Source: an uncultured Ruminococcus sp. (GTDB lineage: Bacteria > Bacillota > Clostridia > Oscillospirales > Ruminococcaceae). From it: DNA of 64,000 bases. The stretch is from assembly GCA_900545345.1 (NCBI GenBank), contig UQYQ01000004.1, positions 1 through 64,000 on the forward strand, written 5' to 3'. Of the stretch, positions 24,811 through 35,500 are shown one piece after another. The notes under the pieces are model-generated. The model was not told where the DNA came from and searched no databases. It worked only from the letters and a program-made list of their open reading frames with translations. Numbering within the stretch: the first letter of the stretch is position 1; each line of letters begins with the position of its first letter. The position numbers and the translations under genes are program-made.

Positions 24811-26232
24811 TTAATCGACAACAGTAACCTTAAGCAGATTAGTTGTTCCTGATATACCAAGCGGAACTCCGCAGGTAAGAACTACTGTATCACCGGGTTT
24901 TATGAAGCCATACTCAACTGACTTTTTGACAGCTTCGTTTAAGAGATCGTCTGTCGTTGTCATTTCATCAATAACAGCAGGTGTAACGCCCCATGACATA
25001 TTCATTTGTCTGCATGCAACCTCACTTGTTGTGAGCCCTAAAATTCTTGACTGAGGACGGTACTTTGATATCATTCTTGCTGTGCTGCCGCCCTTTGTAA
25101 CAGCTATAATGGCGGTTGCATTCAAGTCGTGTGCAGTAGTAACCGTTGCATGAGATATTGCATTTGTTATACTTTTGTTAGTGTCATATTTTCTTTTTGC
25201 AAATCTATTTTCATAATTAATGTCTTTTTCGGTTGTACGTGCAATAAGAGCCATGGTTTTCACTGCTTCAACAGGGAAATCACCTGCTGCGGTTTCACCT
25301 GACAGCATTATTGCCGAAGTCCCGTCATAAATAGCGTTAGCGACATCTGTGATTTCAGCTCTTGTAGGGCGTGGATTTTTTATCATTGATTCAAGCATTT
25401 GCGTTGCGGTGATAACTTGTTTCCCTGCGTTATAAGCTTTTTCGATAATATCTTTTTGAATAGCCGGAATTTGTTCAAAAGGAATTTCAACACCCATATC
25501 GCCTCTGGCTACCATAACACCGTCTGCTGCCTCTAAAATAGAATCAATATTGTTCACACCGTCCATATTTTCGATTTTAGCTATGATTTTTGCGGTATTC
25601 CAGCCAAGGCTTTTTGTGAAATTTCTTAGGTATTTCACATCGGCATCACTTCTGACAAATGAAGCAGCAATGAAATCAAATCCCATTTTAGCACCAAACT
25701 CAAGGTCATGCATATCAGCTGCACTGATATAAGGCATCGAAAGCTGAACACCCGGAACATTAACGCCTTTATGATTTGAAATAATACCCCCGTGTATAAC
25801 CCTGCATACTATGTCGGTAACACCGATTTTTTCAACTTCAAGCTCTATTAATCCATCATCAATCAAAATGCATGAACCTATTGAAACATCACTCGGAAGA
25901 TGCTCAAATGTGATAGAACATATTTCATTTGTACCGATAATGTCTTTTGTAGTCAAAGTAAATAAATCGCCGTCTTTGACTTCTACCGGTTTATTATCCT
26001 TGAAATCCCGAACTCGGATTTCGGGACCCTTTGTATCAAGCATTGTTGCAATCGGAAGCTTTAATTCTTCTCTCAGCTTAACAATTTCTTTAAATCTTCT
26101 TTCATGTATTTCATAGTCACCATGTGAAAAGTTAAATCTTGCAACATCCATGCCTGCAAGCATAAGTTCTTTTAAAATACCGTCTTTGTCTGTTGACGGA
26201 CCTACAGTACATACTATTTTAGTCTTTCTCAT
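24811..26232 (-). CDS. pyk: Pyruvate kinase
   Basis: Makes pyruvate and ATP from phosphoenolpyruvate, the last step of glycolysis. 473 aa. The start is MRKTKIVCTVGPSTDKDGIL. Active-site sequences IIAKIENMDGVNNID, GVMVARGDMGVEIPFE and VITATQMLESMIKNPRPTRA are intact. It lacks the extra PEP-utilising-like C-terminal domain found in Bacillus enzymes, so it is the short form. AAAGGA precedes the ATG. It heads a likely two-gene unit with the GH43 enzyme. Confidence 0.97.
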   Translation of the reverse strand: MRKTKIVCTVGPSTDKDGILKELMLAGMDVARFNFSHGDYEIHERRFKEIVKLREELKLPIATMLDTKGPEIRVRDFKDNKPVEVKDGDLFTLTTKDIIGTNEICSITFEHLPSDVSIGSCILIDDGLIELEVEKIGVTDIVCRVIHGGIISNHKGVNVPGVQLSMPYISAADMHDLEFGAKMGFDFIAASFVRSDADVKYLRNFTKSLGWNTAKIIAKIENMDGVNNIDSILEAADGVMVARGDMGVEIPFEQIPAIQKDIIEKAYNAGKQVITATQMLESMIKNPRPTRAEITDVANAIYDGTSAIMLSGETAAGDFPVEAVKTMALIARTTEKDINYENRFAKRKYDTNKSITNAISHATVTTAHDLNATAIIAVTKGGSTARMISKYRPQSRILGLTTSEVACRQMNMSWGVTPAVIDEMTTTDDLLNEAVKKSVEYGFIKPGDTVVLTCGVPLGISGTTNLLKVTVVD

Positions 26233-26276
26233 ATTTATTGTTATCGTCCTTTCTGAATCTAAAAATCTATATTTTT

Positions 26277-26305
26277 ATTATACACATATAAAATATTTCA
26301 GTCAA
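26277..26305 (-). promoter_or_regulatory. Promoter of pyk
   Basis: Minus strand: TTGACT (26305-26300), 17 bp, TATAAT (26282-26277), about 45 bases before the pyk start. A stem AAACGAC/GTCGTTT at about 26351-26376 may end the azlCD transcript upstream. Confidence 0.7.
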
Positions 26306-26379
26306 TTAAAATATAATTTATTAACTTATTTTTTACTATTGTTGTGTGATAAACGACTAATGTGGGGAATAATGTCGTT

Positions 26380-26688
26380 TTACAGTATAATAAGCTCTGT
26401 TATAAAAACTGCGGCACATGCAAATCCCGCAACGGTTATAAGGCTTCTTTCAAAATAAGATAAAATTACTGCTGCAGCAAAACCGACAAATGCGGATATT
26501 TTTGACTCCGTGCTGAAAATTATCGAGGGAAAAACCATAGCGGCGAGCGTTACATAAGGCACATAATATAAAAATGACTTTATAAAACTGCTTTTGATTT
26601 CTCCTTTTATTAAAGTCAGAGGCAGTGCTCTTATTATGTAGGTAACCAAAGCCATAATAAGTATGTATATATAAATATTATTCTGCAT
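26380..26688 (-). CDS. azlD: AzlD-family branched-chain amino acid transport subunit
   Basis: A 102-aa protein with three or four transmembrane helices (LIMALVTYIIRALPLTLI, LYYVPYVTLAAMVFPSIIF, VGFAAAVILSYFERSL). With AzlC it exports branched-chain amino acids or analogues. Its start overlaps the azlC end by 11 bases, so the two are coupled. Confidence 0.9.
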   Translation of the reverse strand: MQNNIYIYILIMALVTYIIRALPLTLIKGEIKSSFIKSFLYYVPYVTLAAMVFPSIIFSTESKISAFVGFAAAVILSYFERSLITVAGFACAAVFITELIIL

Positions 26689-27403
26689 TTTCTGTATTCT
26701 CCTTTACAGGGAATTTTAGTGCTGCAAAGCTTGAAATGACAATAGTTATAATTATGATTCTGAATCCGCTTGAGATTTTGCTGATAAACGGCAGGATTGA
26801 GAATAAACCGCTCAGACACATTGAACTAAGCACAACAATTAAAATCGGCTTTTTCTTCTTTGACGGAGGTATAATAACAGCTAAAAACATTCCGTATATA
26901 GCGATGCCCAGTGCACTTAAAATATTGACGGGCAGAATATTTCCAAGCGTTATGCCTAAAAGCGTTCCAAGCGTCCAACCGGGAACAGCACAGCATATTG
27001 CACCGTATGAAAAATAAGGTGAAAGCTTGTTTTCCGTGCACATTGAAACGCCGAAAATTTCATCGGTTACACCGTATGCAACTAAAAGTTTTTGCCTGAG
27101 AAATGTTTTATTTTCTAGCTTCTGTGAAAGCGAACATGACATAAGCAGGTATCTTAAATTGAGTATCAGCTGTGTAAAAGCCATTTCTCCGTAAAAAGCA
27201 TTTGAAGATATTAAATCAAGCCCGCCGAATTGTCCGGCTGAGGTTAGATTGGTTATTGATATCAGTACAGCCTGAAAAGCAGTCAGTCCTACCTTTCCTG
27301 CTTGAATGCCGAATGTAAATGAAACTGCAAAATAGCCAAGACATATAGGTATTCCCGCAATAAAACCGTTTTTAAAGTTTATGAATTTTTTGTTTTTGTT
27401 CAA
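26678..27403 (-). CDS. azlC: AzlC-family branched-chain amino acid exporter
   Basis: A 241-aa membrane protein, the larger subunit of the AzlCD exporter. Diagnostic sequences are GIPICLGYFAVSFTFGIQAG, TNLTSAGQFGGLDLI and LILNLRYLLMSCSLSQKL, with about six transmembrane helices. The start is TTG at 27403 with a weak GAGTGA upstream. Likely two-gene operon azlC-azlD. Confidence 0.92.
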   Translation of the reverse strand: MNKNKKFINFKNGFIAGIPICLGYFAVSFTFGIQAGKVGLTAFQAVLISITNLTSAGQFGGLDLISSNAFYGEMAFTQLILNLRYLLMSCSLSQKLENKTFLRQKLLVAYGVTDEIFGVSMCTENKLSPYFSYGAICCAVPGWTLGTLLGITLGNILPVNILSALGIAIYGMFLAVIIPPSKKKKPILIVVLSSMCLSGLFSILPFISKISSGFRIIIITIVISSFAALKFPVKENTENAE

Positions 27404-27495
27404 TTAAGTTTCACTCTTTCTTATAAAAATGAAATAAACAAGAACAAGTATAACATAAATCAAAAAATATGACAATATTACTGTTTTTGTTTTAC

Positions 27496-27524
27496 TTGAT
27501 TAAAGAGCCGTTAATGTGTATAAT
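27496..27524 (+). promoter_or_regulatory. Promoter of the MmcQ-like gene
   Basis: TTGATT (27496-27501), 17 bp, TATAAT (27519-27524), about 55 bases before the gene at 27581. Confidence 0.65.
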
Positions 27525-27580
27525 TAATTCAAATGATGAGATAAAATTTAATGAAAAGACTTAAAGCTATGAGGTAAAAA

Positions 27581-27940
27581 ATGAAAGAGAGAAGAGAAGC
27601 TATAGACTATTGTCTTACATATAATGATGCATATGAGGATTATCCTTTTGATGATATAAACTGGTGTGTAATTCGTCATAAATCCAACAAAAAGGTTTTC
27701 GCATGGATATTTGACAAGGACGGCTATGTTTGGATAAATGTTAAATGCGATACAGAATGGATAGATTTCTGGCGTAAAGCTTTTAAATCAGTTATACCTG
27801 CATATCATCTGAATAAAACACATTGGAATTCCATTATTCTTGACGGAACAGTGCCGGATAAAGATATTTGCAGAATGATTGATGAAAGCTATGAATTAAC
27901 CGGTCCGAAATTAAAAAGAAAAAATAATAAGATTCATTAA
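27581..27940 (+). CDS. MmcQ/YjbR-family protein
   Basis: A 119-aa cytosolic protein of the MmcQ/YjbR family, a double-wing fold related to DNA-binding modules, with no established function. It shows DYCLTYNDAYEDYPFDD at the N-terminus, WCVIRHKSNKKVFAWIF and VIPAYHLNKTHWNSIILDG in the second half, all typical. It is a single gene with its own promoter and terminator. The ribosome-binding site is weak (GCTATGAGGT). Confidence 0.85.
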   Translation: MKERREAIDYCLTYNDAYEDYPFDDINWCVIRHKSNKKVFAWIFDKDGYVWINVKCDTEWIDFWRKAFKSVIPAYHLNKTHWNSIILDGTVPDKDICRMIDESYELTGPKLKRKNNKIH

Positions 27941-27942
27941 AA

Positions 27943-27983
27943 CAAAAATCACACAAAGCTTTTCATGCTTAGTGTGATTTTTG
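27943..27983. terminator. Bidirectional terminator between the MmcQ-like gene and the sortase
   Basis: CAAAAATCACAC-AAGC pairs with GCTT-GTGTGATTTTTG, interrupted by one A-A mismatch, around a short loop. A and T runs on the arms let it work in both directions for the convergent genes. Confidence 0.88.
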
Positions 27984-27993
27984 TTTGCTTTTA

Positions 27994-29055
27994 TCAGTCA
28001 GAAGATTTTTCATCTTTGTTATTCAGCCACTCATCATATCCTATAATTTTAGAATGGTCCCAGTTGCTTCCTGCCCATTTTCCGCCTTGAGTTTTATAAT
28101 AATAATCAAACAGCAGCGGACTTGGATTGATAACTGCCTTGCCTGTGTCAACTTCTTCAGATTCGTTTTCTCTCAATTTTCGTGCATATAATAAAAATCT
28201 TCCGTTGACTTGTCTGTCAATCGGGAAATAACAAGTTGACAGAAGCAAAAGCTTGTCACCGTATTTAACATCAACATCAGTATAAAACATACTTCTGTCC
28301 ATAACCTTTGACATATATTCATAAAAGTCAGACTCATCGTCAAAGTCGAGTTTGTCGAGGTAATTGAAGGTTTCCCCGTATTTGGAATCTATTGTACAGT
28401 ATACCGCACCGAAAATCTTCCATTTTGATTTTTCAAATAAGGTATCGTAATTGATCACAGGTGTTTTTTTATAATAGTCGAGTTCAGTTTCCCATGTAGA
28501 AAACTTCGTGAGCTTTTCGAAATATTCACCGGTAGACTCCATATTATGTGCATATAAAATAGTTATATCAGATGTGTCGTCCTTTTGAATTTTAGTTCTG
28601 TAATCTGCAAAGACAGAGCCGAAACGACTGTATTTCTTTTTATAATTATGATAAAGATAAAAAGAATTATCCTCACCTTTGAATACCGGATAATCAATAC
28701 CGGTGTTTCCTATCTTTATCCAGCCGATGGTATCTGGATTAACTTCTAAAAGTTTAGCAAAATCGTGTAAAGCGTTTGCATTGTCTTCATAAAATTTTTT
28801 CACTGAATCATCATCAGATACGGCTGCTGTATTATAATAGTCACGAAGCTTTTCATTGCCGGATTTGTCAAAAAAAGCAATTAAGTAATTCACAAGCAAA
28901 ACCATACCTGTGATGAGAAATTCTGTTAATGCAATAAGAACAATTATTTTACGGGATTTTTCTTTCTTGGAATCTATTTTGTGAGGAAAAAGATTTTTTA
29001 AAAATAATTTAATAAATCCCGAATTTTTATTTTTTGTTTCAGCTATTTCAATCAT
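27994..29055 (-). CDS. srtB: Class B sortase
   Basis: A membrane transpeptidase that attaches surface proteins to the wall. 353 aa: cytoplasmic N-terminus, one transmembrane helix at about 36-60, then the catalytic domain. His170 in LYAHNM, Cys275 in LLLSTCYF and Arg286 in VNGRFLLYARKL form the active site. The inserted region between His and Cys and the WIKIGNTGIDYPVF start are class B features. AGGAGG directly abuts the ATG with no spacer, an odd arrangement that may lower translation. It is divergent from the giant gene, whose SPQTS signal fits this class. Confidence 0.92.
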   Translation of the reverse strand: MIEIAETKNKNSGFIKLFLKNLFPHKIDSKKEKSRKIIVLIALTEFLITGMVLLVNYLIAFFDKSGNEKLRDYYNTAAVSDDDSVKKFYEDNANALHDFAKLLEVNPDTIGWIKIGNTGIDYPVFKGEDNSFYLYHNYKKKYSRFGSVFADYRTKIQKDDTSDITILYAHNMESTGEYFEKLTKFSTWETELDYYKKTPVINYDTLFEKSKWKIFGAVYCTIDSKYGETFNYLDKLDFDDESDFYEYMSKVMDRSMFYTDVDVKYGDKLLLLSTCYFPIDRQVNGRFLLYARKLRENESEEVDTGKAVINPSPLLFDYYYKTQGGKWAGSNWDHSKIIGYDEWLNNKDEKSSD

Positions 29056-29090
29056 CCTCCTTTTAAATTGTATAGTAAAAAAGTTTAAAG

Positions 29091-29140
29091 TTATCAGACT
29101 TTACAAATCAAAAAAAAATCAGTTTTTGTAAAGTCATAAC
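29091..29140. repeat. Inverted repeat in the sortase leader region
   Basis: GACTTTACAAA (29097-29107) and TTTGTAAAGTC (29125-29135) pair perfectly. The stem continues outward as GTTAT/ATAAC past a 2-base bulge. The loop is A-rich. It lies 40 bases upstream of the sortase start and could be an operator, an attenuator, or an RNA hairpin. Confidence 0.65.
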
Positions 29141-29352
29141 CTTTACAGATTTTAAGCGATGGATGGTTTGTTTTTGCTTTTTCGCTAATTATGATTATAA
29201 CATTGTTTTAATTATGTTTCAAGTAATAACATAAAAAAACATAAGTAGCATAATATGGGAAATATTTATATGTAATTTTGTTAATTAATTGTGAAAAGTG
29301 TATAATAATAAGTGTAAAAATTCATTTTTTTAACAAAAAAGTTCATAACTTA

Positions 29353-29381
29353 TTGATTTTGTGTTAGTATTGTGATATAAT
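29353..29381 (+). promoter_or_regulatory. Promoter of the giant surface-protein gene
   Basis: TTGATT (29353-29358), 17 bp, TATAAT (29376-29381), followed by a T-run. Confidence 0.65.
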
Positions 29382-29518
29382 TTTTTTACTTAGAATAGCA
29401 CGATTATACTCTTTTTTATGAATATAAATTGTGCGTTAATTTTAGGTTTTATAAAATTTTAAGTTTTAAATTGCAGATAGATAATGTGTTATGTTTCAAA
29501 AGAATCGGAGGAATAGAA

Positions 29519-32500
29519 ATGAGTAAAGCGAGGACTTTGTTGAAGAGGACGACATGTCTTTTTCTCACTGCATTTATGGTGTTATCGTCTTCTAATTTAG
29601 AATCCTTTGTAAAGGCTTCTGAAGGTGATACAGAAGTGCCTTCATTTGATGTTGCATTTACGACTGTATCAATTGACGGTAAAACACAAACTGCGGAGGC
29701 GAGTGATAATCTTGGAAACTTCTATATGATTTCCAAGATGAATACGGTTGTATTGACAACTCTCTTAAGACCTAAGTATACAAAAGGTTATGTGGAAAAC
29801 TATGAGATGTCAATAGCCCTTCCTTATTTGTATTATGATGATGCAGGCATATTGGTTGCAGTAAATGATTATGCCTCGCTTCCTGCGTCTGTTAAGGCGA
29901 ACAATTCGTATATGGGTATTGAAGCAAAACTCGGTGATGCGAGTACATTCGGTGATTCTTTAAGTATATATGATGAGTCAGGCACCCGATATACAAAAAA
30001 TGATGATGCCTGGGTTAGAGGAATGATAACTTTAAGGAATACCTTTGACCAGTTTGGCGCTACACCTGCAACTCCTACATTCAATGTTCGCTTTTATGAT
30101 GCGGGTGACGGAAAAACAAAAGTACCTGAAAATGCATCGGTTACTTTAAAACTGAATTTTTCTTATGACAATTATACTATAGATGGTAATACAATTGATG
30201 CAAACTGGACTACAACAACTGATACAAGCAAAGAGGGTCTTACTGCAAGAAGTGTTACTTTTGTAAACTCTAACTTGAAATGGAATACATCTATTAATAG
30301 TGTAAATAGTGTTAAATTGCATGATTCTATTGATGCAACTACAGCTGTCATGTGGTCGAAGTATAACTATATGGTATATGAAATCAAGGTTTGGAATGAA
30401 TCTGATGATATAGACAGTGTTGTTGACAACTATCAGATGACTTTGCAGACTCAGTATAATGTATCCGGACGTAAGAGTATTTCAGACCAGGATATTTTGC
30501 AATGGATTTATAAAGACGGTCAAATAATTGAAAACAGCGATATTTCTCCTGATGTATATAAAAGCAATGACTTTATCGGAAAGCCTAATGAAGGCGGACT
30601 GCTGGTTTATGATGTAAGTGATATTCCGGACTGGAAAACCGATTGGGACTTAGAAAATTTCAGCAATATACCTGTAGAAACTATGCCTTACGGATACAGC
30701 GGAACAGGTCTTATAATTCTTGAAGATGAAGTTAAAGACGATTCACATAAATTATACAATCCTGATAAAGCAGCACAGCTCAATCAAAATTCAACAGGAA
30801 ATAAAAAATATTATTCTGAGCGTACATACATGGTCGCTGTGCCTTATCCTAACAATTTCAATGCATCTGTTGGATTCGATAACGAGTCAACATTGCTGTC
30901 GACAATAATCTTCGGCGGCGGAAGTAATATTTACTGGACAAAGCAGAATACTGACAGAAGTGAATTTGTAAGGTCAACAAGAGACAACTTTGAACACCGC
31001 AAATATGTACTTAATGACAATGATGAAATAGTTGACAATAAAACTGTCGGAATCGGCAAGGTAGACAGATATTATCTTGACGGTTTTCACAGCAAGGGTA
31101 ATGTTCCTGTCTTTAATGCAGTAACTACCGATACTGTTCCTGAGTATTTCGATTTGGATGAAATCGATGTAAGACTGGATAATGATTATGTATTTAAAGA
31201 TATTCAGCTTGATGATTGGTTTAAGGTAAAGGACGGTAATATTAATCAGTTTATCCAGTTCGGATTTACTGACGCAAATGGTGATACTGTTTACAAGACG
31301 CTGGAAGAGCTGGGCTTGAGTGCAGTGTTATCATCGGATACAACCGATTATGATGCGGAACTTAATGATGAAAAGTACCGCGAAGGCTCTAAAACATGGA
31401 AAATTAAAATCGGTGACACCTTGACAAATCAAACCGGCTTGACATTTAACAGAGAGGTTAAATTTGTATTCAAGGAGCAAATCGGAAGATATACAAAATT
31501 TAACGGTTTAATTACCATGAAGGGTAAATTCCCTTATTTGTGGACTTATGACAATAAAATCAATACTAATTATGAGTATAGATACTTCCAGACTGCAACT
31601 GCACAGACTGAAGCTAAATGGATGGCAGAGGATAAGACTGTCGAAGAAGACAATGCTGTAATTAAGACAGAAAAAGCTAATCCTGAGATTGAAGCTTTAG
31701 GTGTTTTCTATGATACTATTTATAAGACGGTAGAAAAAGGTAACCCTCAGTCTGTTTCTTTGAATGACGATACAGCTGCAGCCAGATTTATTATCAGCAA
31801 TGATAGTATATCCGAAGTTTCTCCGGCATCATTAAAGATTGAAAATATTTATCCTAATAATTCGTATTCAACCGGCGGACTTCAGCTTTCAAAAATCACA
31901 CTGAGCAAAAATTTTGTTTTAAACACCGATATTAAAACTATGACTATAAAAGGTGTTAATTCAAAGAACGCTAAGTCGCAGAAGGTTTTGAATATGTCAG
32001 ATTATGTGTCTGTTGATTCAAGCGGAAATATTTCTGTGAAGAACGGTGCGACACTTGTTGACGGAAATGTTGTTTTACCGTTATCTGTTTGGTCATCAAG
32101 TGTAAGACATGTATATAGTATAGACTTTGACATAAATAAAATAAATTCTGATATTACTTTTGATGATGTTGAGTCCGATGAAAATTGCTTTGTTGAAATT
32201 CACGGAACTCCGACTACTGAGAGTGATATTAAACCTGTTGCCACATTAAAAACCGATTATAGCTTTGACGGAAACGATCAGACTGCACTAGATAAAACTG
32301 TAGATGCAACCGCTGTTTTGAATGTATCGAAAATTATACCGATTATAGACAGCAGTGTGTATTATAAAAATGATGAAGGTACAGTTCAGTCTGCAAGCAT
32401 AAAAAGGACTGTGGATAAAAACGGCAATACTATCATTACATATCCAAGCCTGTCTGTACCGAATAAGAGTAAGACTGAAGACACCTGGTATCAGTTTACA

Positions 32501-35500
32501 CTGAAAAATGATTCTAAGTCTACAGGTACTCAATCAATTATGGATATTGTTATGAACAGTGTAGGAAATCCTCCTGTTGAAAGCATGTCTGTTATTGAAG
32601 GCTTTGATACAAGAAAAATTGAATTTGACGACTATATTAAAGGTCAGGAAACAACCGCAATCATTGATAAGATTCAGATTTTTGACTGGGATAATGATAC
32701 CTATACTCTTACCGGTGATGATGTAGTTCCTGATATGACTGTGTCTTTTGATGATTTGATATCCAAGGACGGAAAAGTATATCTTGAGGTTCCTGACAGT
32801 ATTGAAAGAGTAAAAAATATAAGAATTGTATTTTCAAGAATTTTCGGTAACAGAAATCTCAATGAATTAAAAGAGCTTGACATTAATGTTTACGGTAAGA
32901 CAGACTGGACAGGTGATTTAAAAGCTACTGCGAAATTCGAGGTTGTCGGAAGTATAAATGCAGATTCAAGAACCAGTGCCGAAGCGACGATGAAGGTTGC
33001 CGATACAGCTATTAATATAATTTCCACAGCTAACAGAATCAGCACAAGTGAAAGCAAAAACAAATTAACTGTTCCGAATAAAGTAGATGATTTATATTAT
33101 AGTTTTATAATTGAGAATAACAGCATATCAAAAGCGGGTCCGTCAAATGTTGATATTCATATGAACAGCGTCGGTGTAAAGACCTCTCTTGACGGCAATG
33201 ATATTGTAAAAGGCTTCAAGAGCAGTAAGGTTACAATTTCAGAGAACTATGCAAAGTCAGGAACTATCGACCATATTGAAATTTATGAGTTCGGTTCCGA
33301 AGTCGGCACGGATACCCCTGCCATTTCACTGACATTAGATGAGCTTGAGGCTTCGTATATTGATGCTGACGGAAATATAGTAATAGATTTAGACGGTAAA
33401 TTGGATTATCTTTCTGATATACGCATAGTATATTCTAATTTGAAACGAAGCTTGACAAATGAAAAGGGAAATGCGGCAGATGTTCGCATTTACGGCAGAA
33501 GTGACTGGTTTGATGACTTAACAGCCACTACAACAGTTACTCCTTTGCATGAGCTGATGAAATCTCAGAAAAAGACTAATTCTGCAATTTTCCATGTTGA
33601 CCGTCCTTATCTGAGCGTTAATACTCATATATATTATAATGATATTAACGAATCAACAAGAGCTGCCGGTAATAATACCGACCGAAATGAAACTATTGTC
33701 GGTGTTCCGTATGACAGAGATTTTATGTATCGTGCAATTTTTGCTAATGAAACAATTTCTGTTTTAGATGATACACAAATTATAGCAGATGTTCCTTATG
33801 AGAAGCAGGGCGAAGAAAAAACCGGTTTCCATACAACTAAACTGATGATTTATAAAGACTTAATCGATCAGTTCGGTAATTTTGAAAATATTAAAATCTC
33901 GGGCAAAAATGCTTCTAATTCAAAAGTCGGAGTTGTGGTTCTTCTGCCTAAAAAGAATGATGACGGCAGAGTTACAGGTTTTTATATCGAAGGCAGTGAG
34001 GATACTGTATTTGAATATGATTCAGACAATGCTCTGACATTTACCAGAGAGCAGCTCACGGAATACTTTAATATTACAAATCTGACTTCTGTTGAATTAA
34101 ACGGAAAAGATGTTAAGCTTGTAGGTAATAATAAAGATGAAAAGCGTTATATTGAATTTTACGGATATGATGATTCTCTCTTCGGAAAATACGATACTCT
34201 TGTTGTAGATACACATAATTACCTTGACTGCTTCAGAGAGTCAGAAGGTTATGATGTCTCAAGAGATACTAATAAATATATTGTGGACGCAAAGGACACA
34301 ACTGCGGCTTATATTTCAAAGATGTACTTTGATACTACTGTTATGGCTTTCTATAATGACGGCATAACAACAACTGCAGGTAAAAAATATACTGCGGCTT
34401 CAAGTTCGCTTGAACATCTGAGATTTAATTATGCTCAGCCTACAGGTACTCCTAACGGAGTACACGGCAGAAACGCTTATCTGTTTTCTGAGTCTTCAAT
34501 GTGGGGTGAAGAAGCCGATAACTCAGAGTTAGAGGTAGGTTATAAAGCTATAGGTTCATTTGCTGTTGATTTCAGGCAGTTTAAAAACAGCCAAAACAAT
34601 CTTCCTAATGCAAATCCTGCATATGATTCGCAGGAGCATCAGGGTATGGACTATGTTCACGACCAATCTCTGAACACAGCAGCAACAGTTAATGTAAAGG
34701 TTGATTTGCCTTCTGACAGTTTTGATGCTTATTATCTGAAGGTTGACCCAAGAGCCAAGGATTATATAAACTTTATTAAAGTTATTTATAAGGATAAGAC
34801 AGAATATACCTTACAGGGCAATCAGATTAAATATCAGGCTGACGAGTCTAACTCAGAAGGAAAATTTGCAAGAGTAAATCTTATAAATGTTGACGGAACA
34901 GACAGTACGTTGTTCTCTGATGATGACAGTCATTATTATATTGATCCTTCAGAATACGGAAGTGAACCGCCTGAGAATCCTATTACAAAGGTAATAGTTA
35001 ATATTGACATAAACCAGAACCAGACATTAGATGACGGTGAAACTGCAGCTTCTCCTGATTATGGTATTTGGTATGATCAGACTAATTCTTCAACACAGGG
35101 TATGTTTGAAGTTACAGGAAGATTTTATAAGATGTCTGAAGCTGTTGCTACTGCTTCTGCCGATGTGACGGTAGGTAACAGAAACAACGGAAGGAGTAAA
35201 GAGAGAACTGATTCGGGTTCATCATCAAATAAAAAATCATCATGGTCATTCTTGAATAAATATCGTTCGTGGACCAGACACTACACATATAATTATTACT
35301 ATTGGACATATACAGCTTACGAATATACAGCAAGAGATTTGTATTCGACTACCAGAGTCCATATTTTAAACGATAATGATATGGTATTAAAGGGAGTAGG
35401 AACGAGCCCTACTACTAATGAGAACAGAGCTGCGGACTTCGCAAGTGACAACAGCTATGCAATCAGCTTCTATCGTCAGGGATATATGACCTCTATTCCT

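Larger units (their letters stand above)
29056..29518. other. Control region between sortase and giant surface protein
   Basis: The 463-bp AT-rich gap holds no credible gene. A long inverted repeat is at 29091-29140 and a good promoter for the giant gene at 29353-29381. I found no clear -35/-10 pair for the sortase. The transcript leader before the giant gene is about 130 bases. Confidence 0.7.

Noticed and set aside
27985..28191. Plus-strand 68-codon hydrophobic ORF at the end of the sortase gene
   Set aside because: Antisense to the well-supported sortase C-terminus and without a ribosome-binding site.
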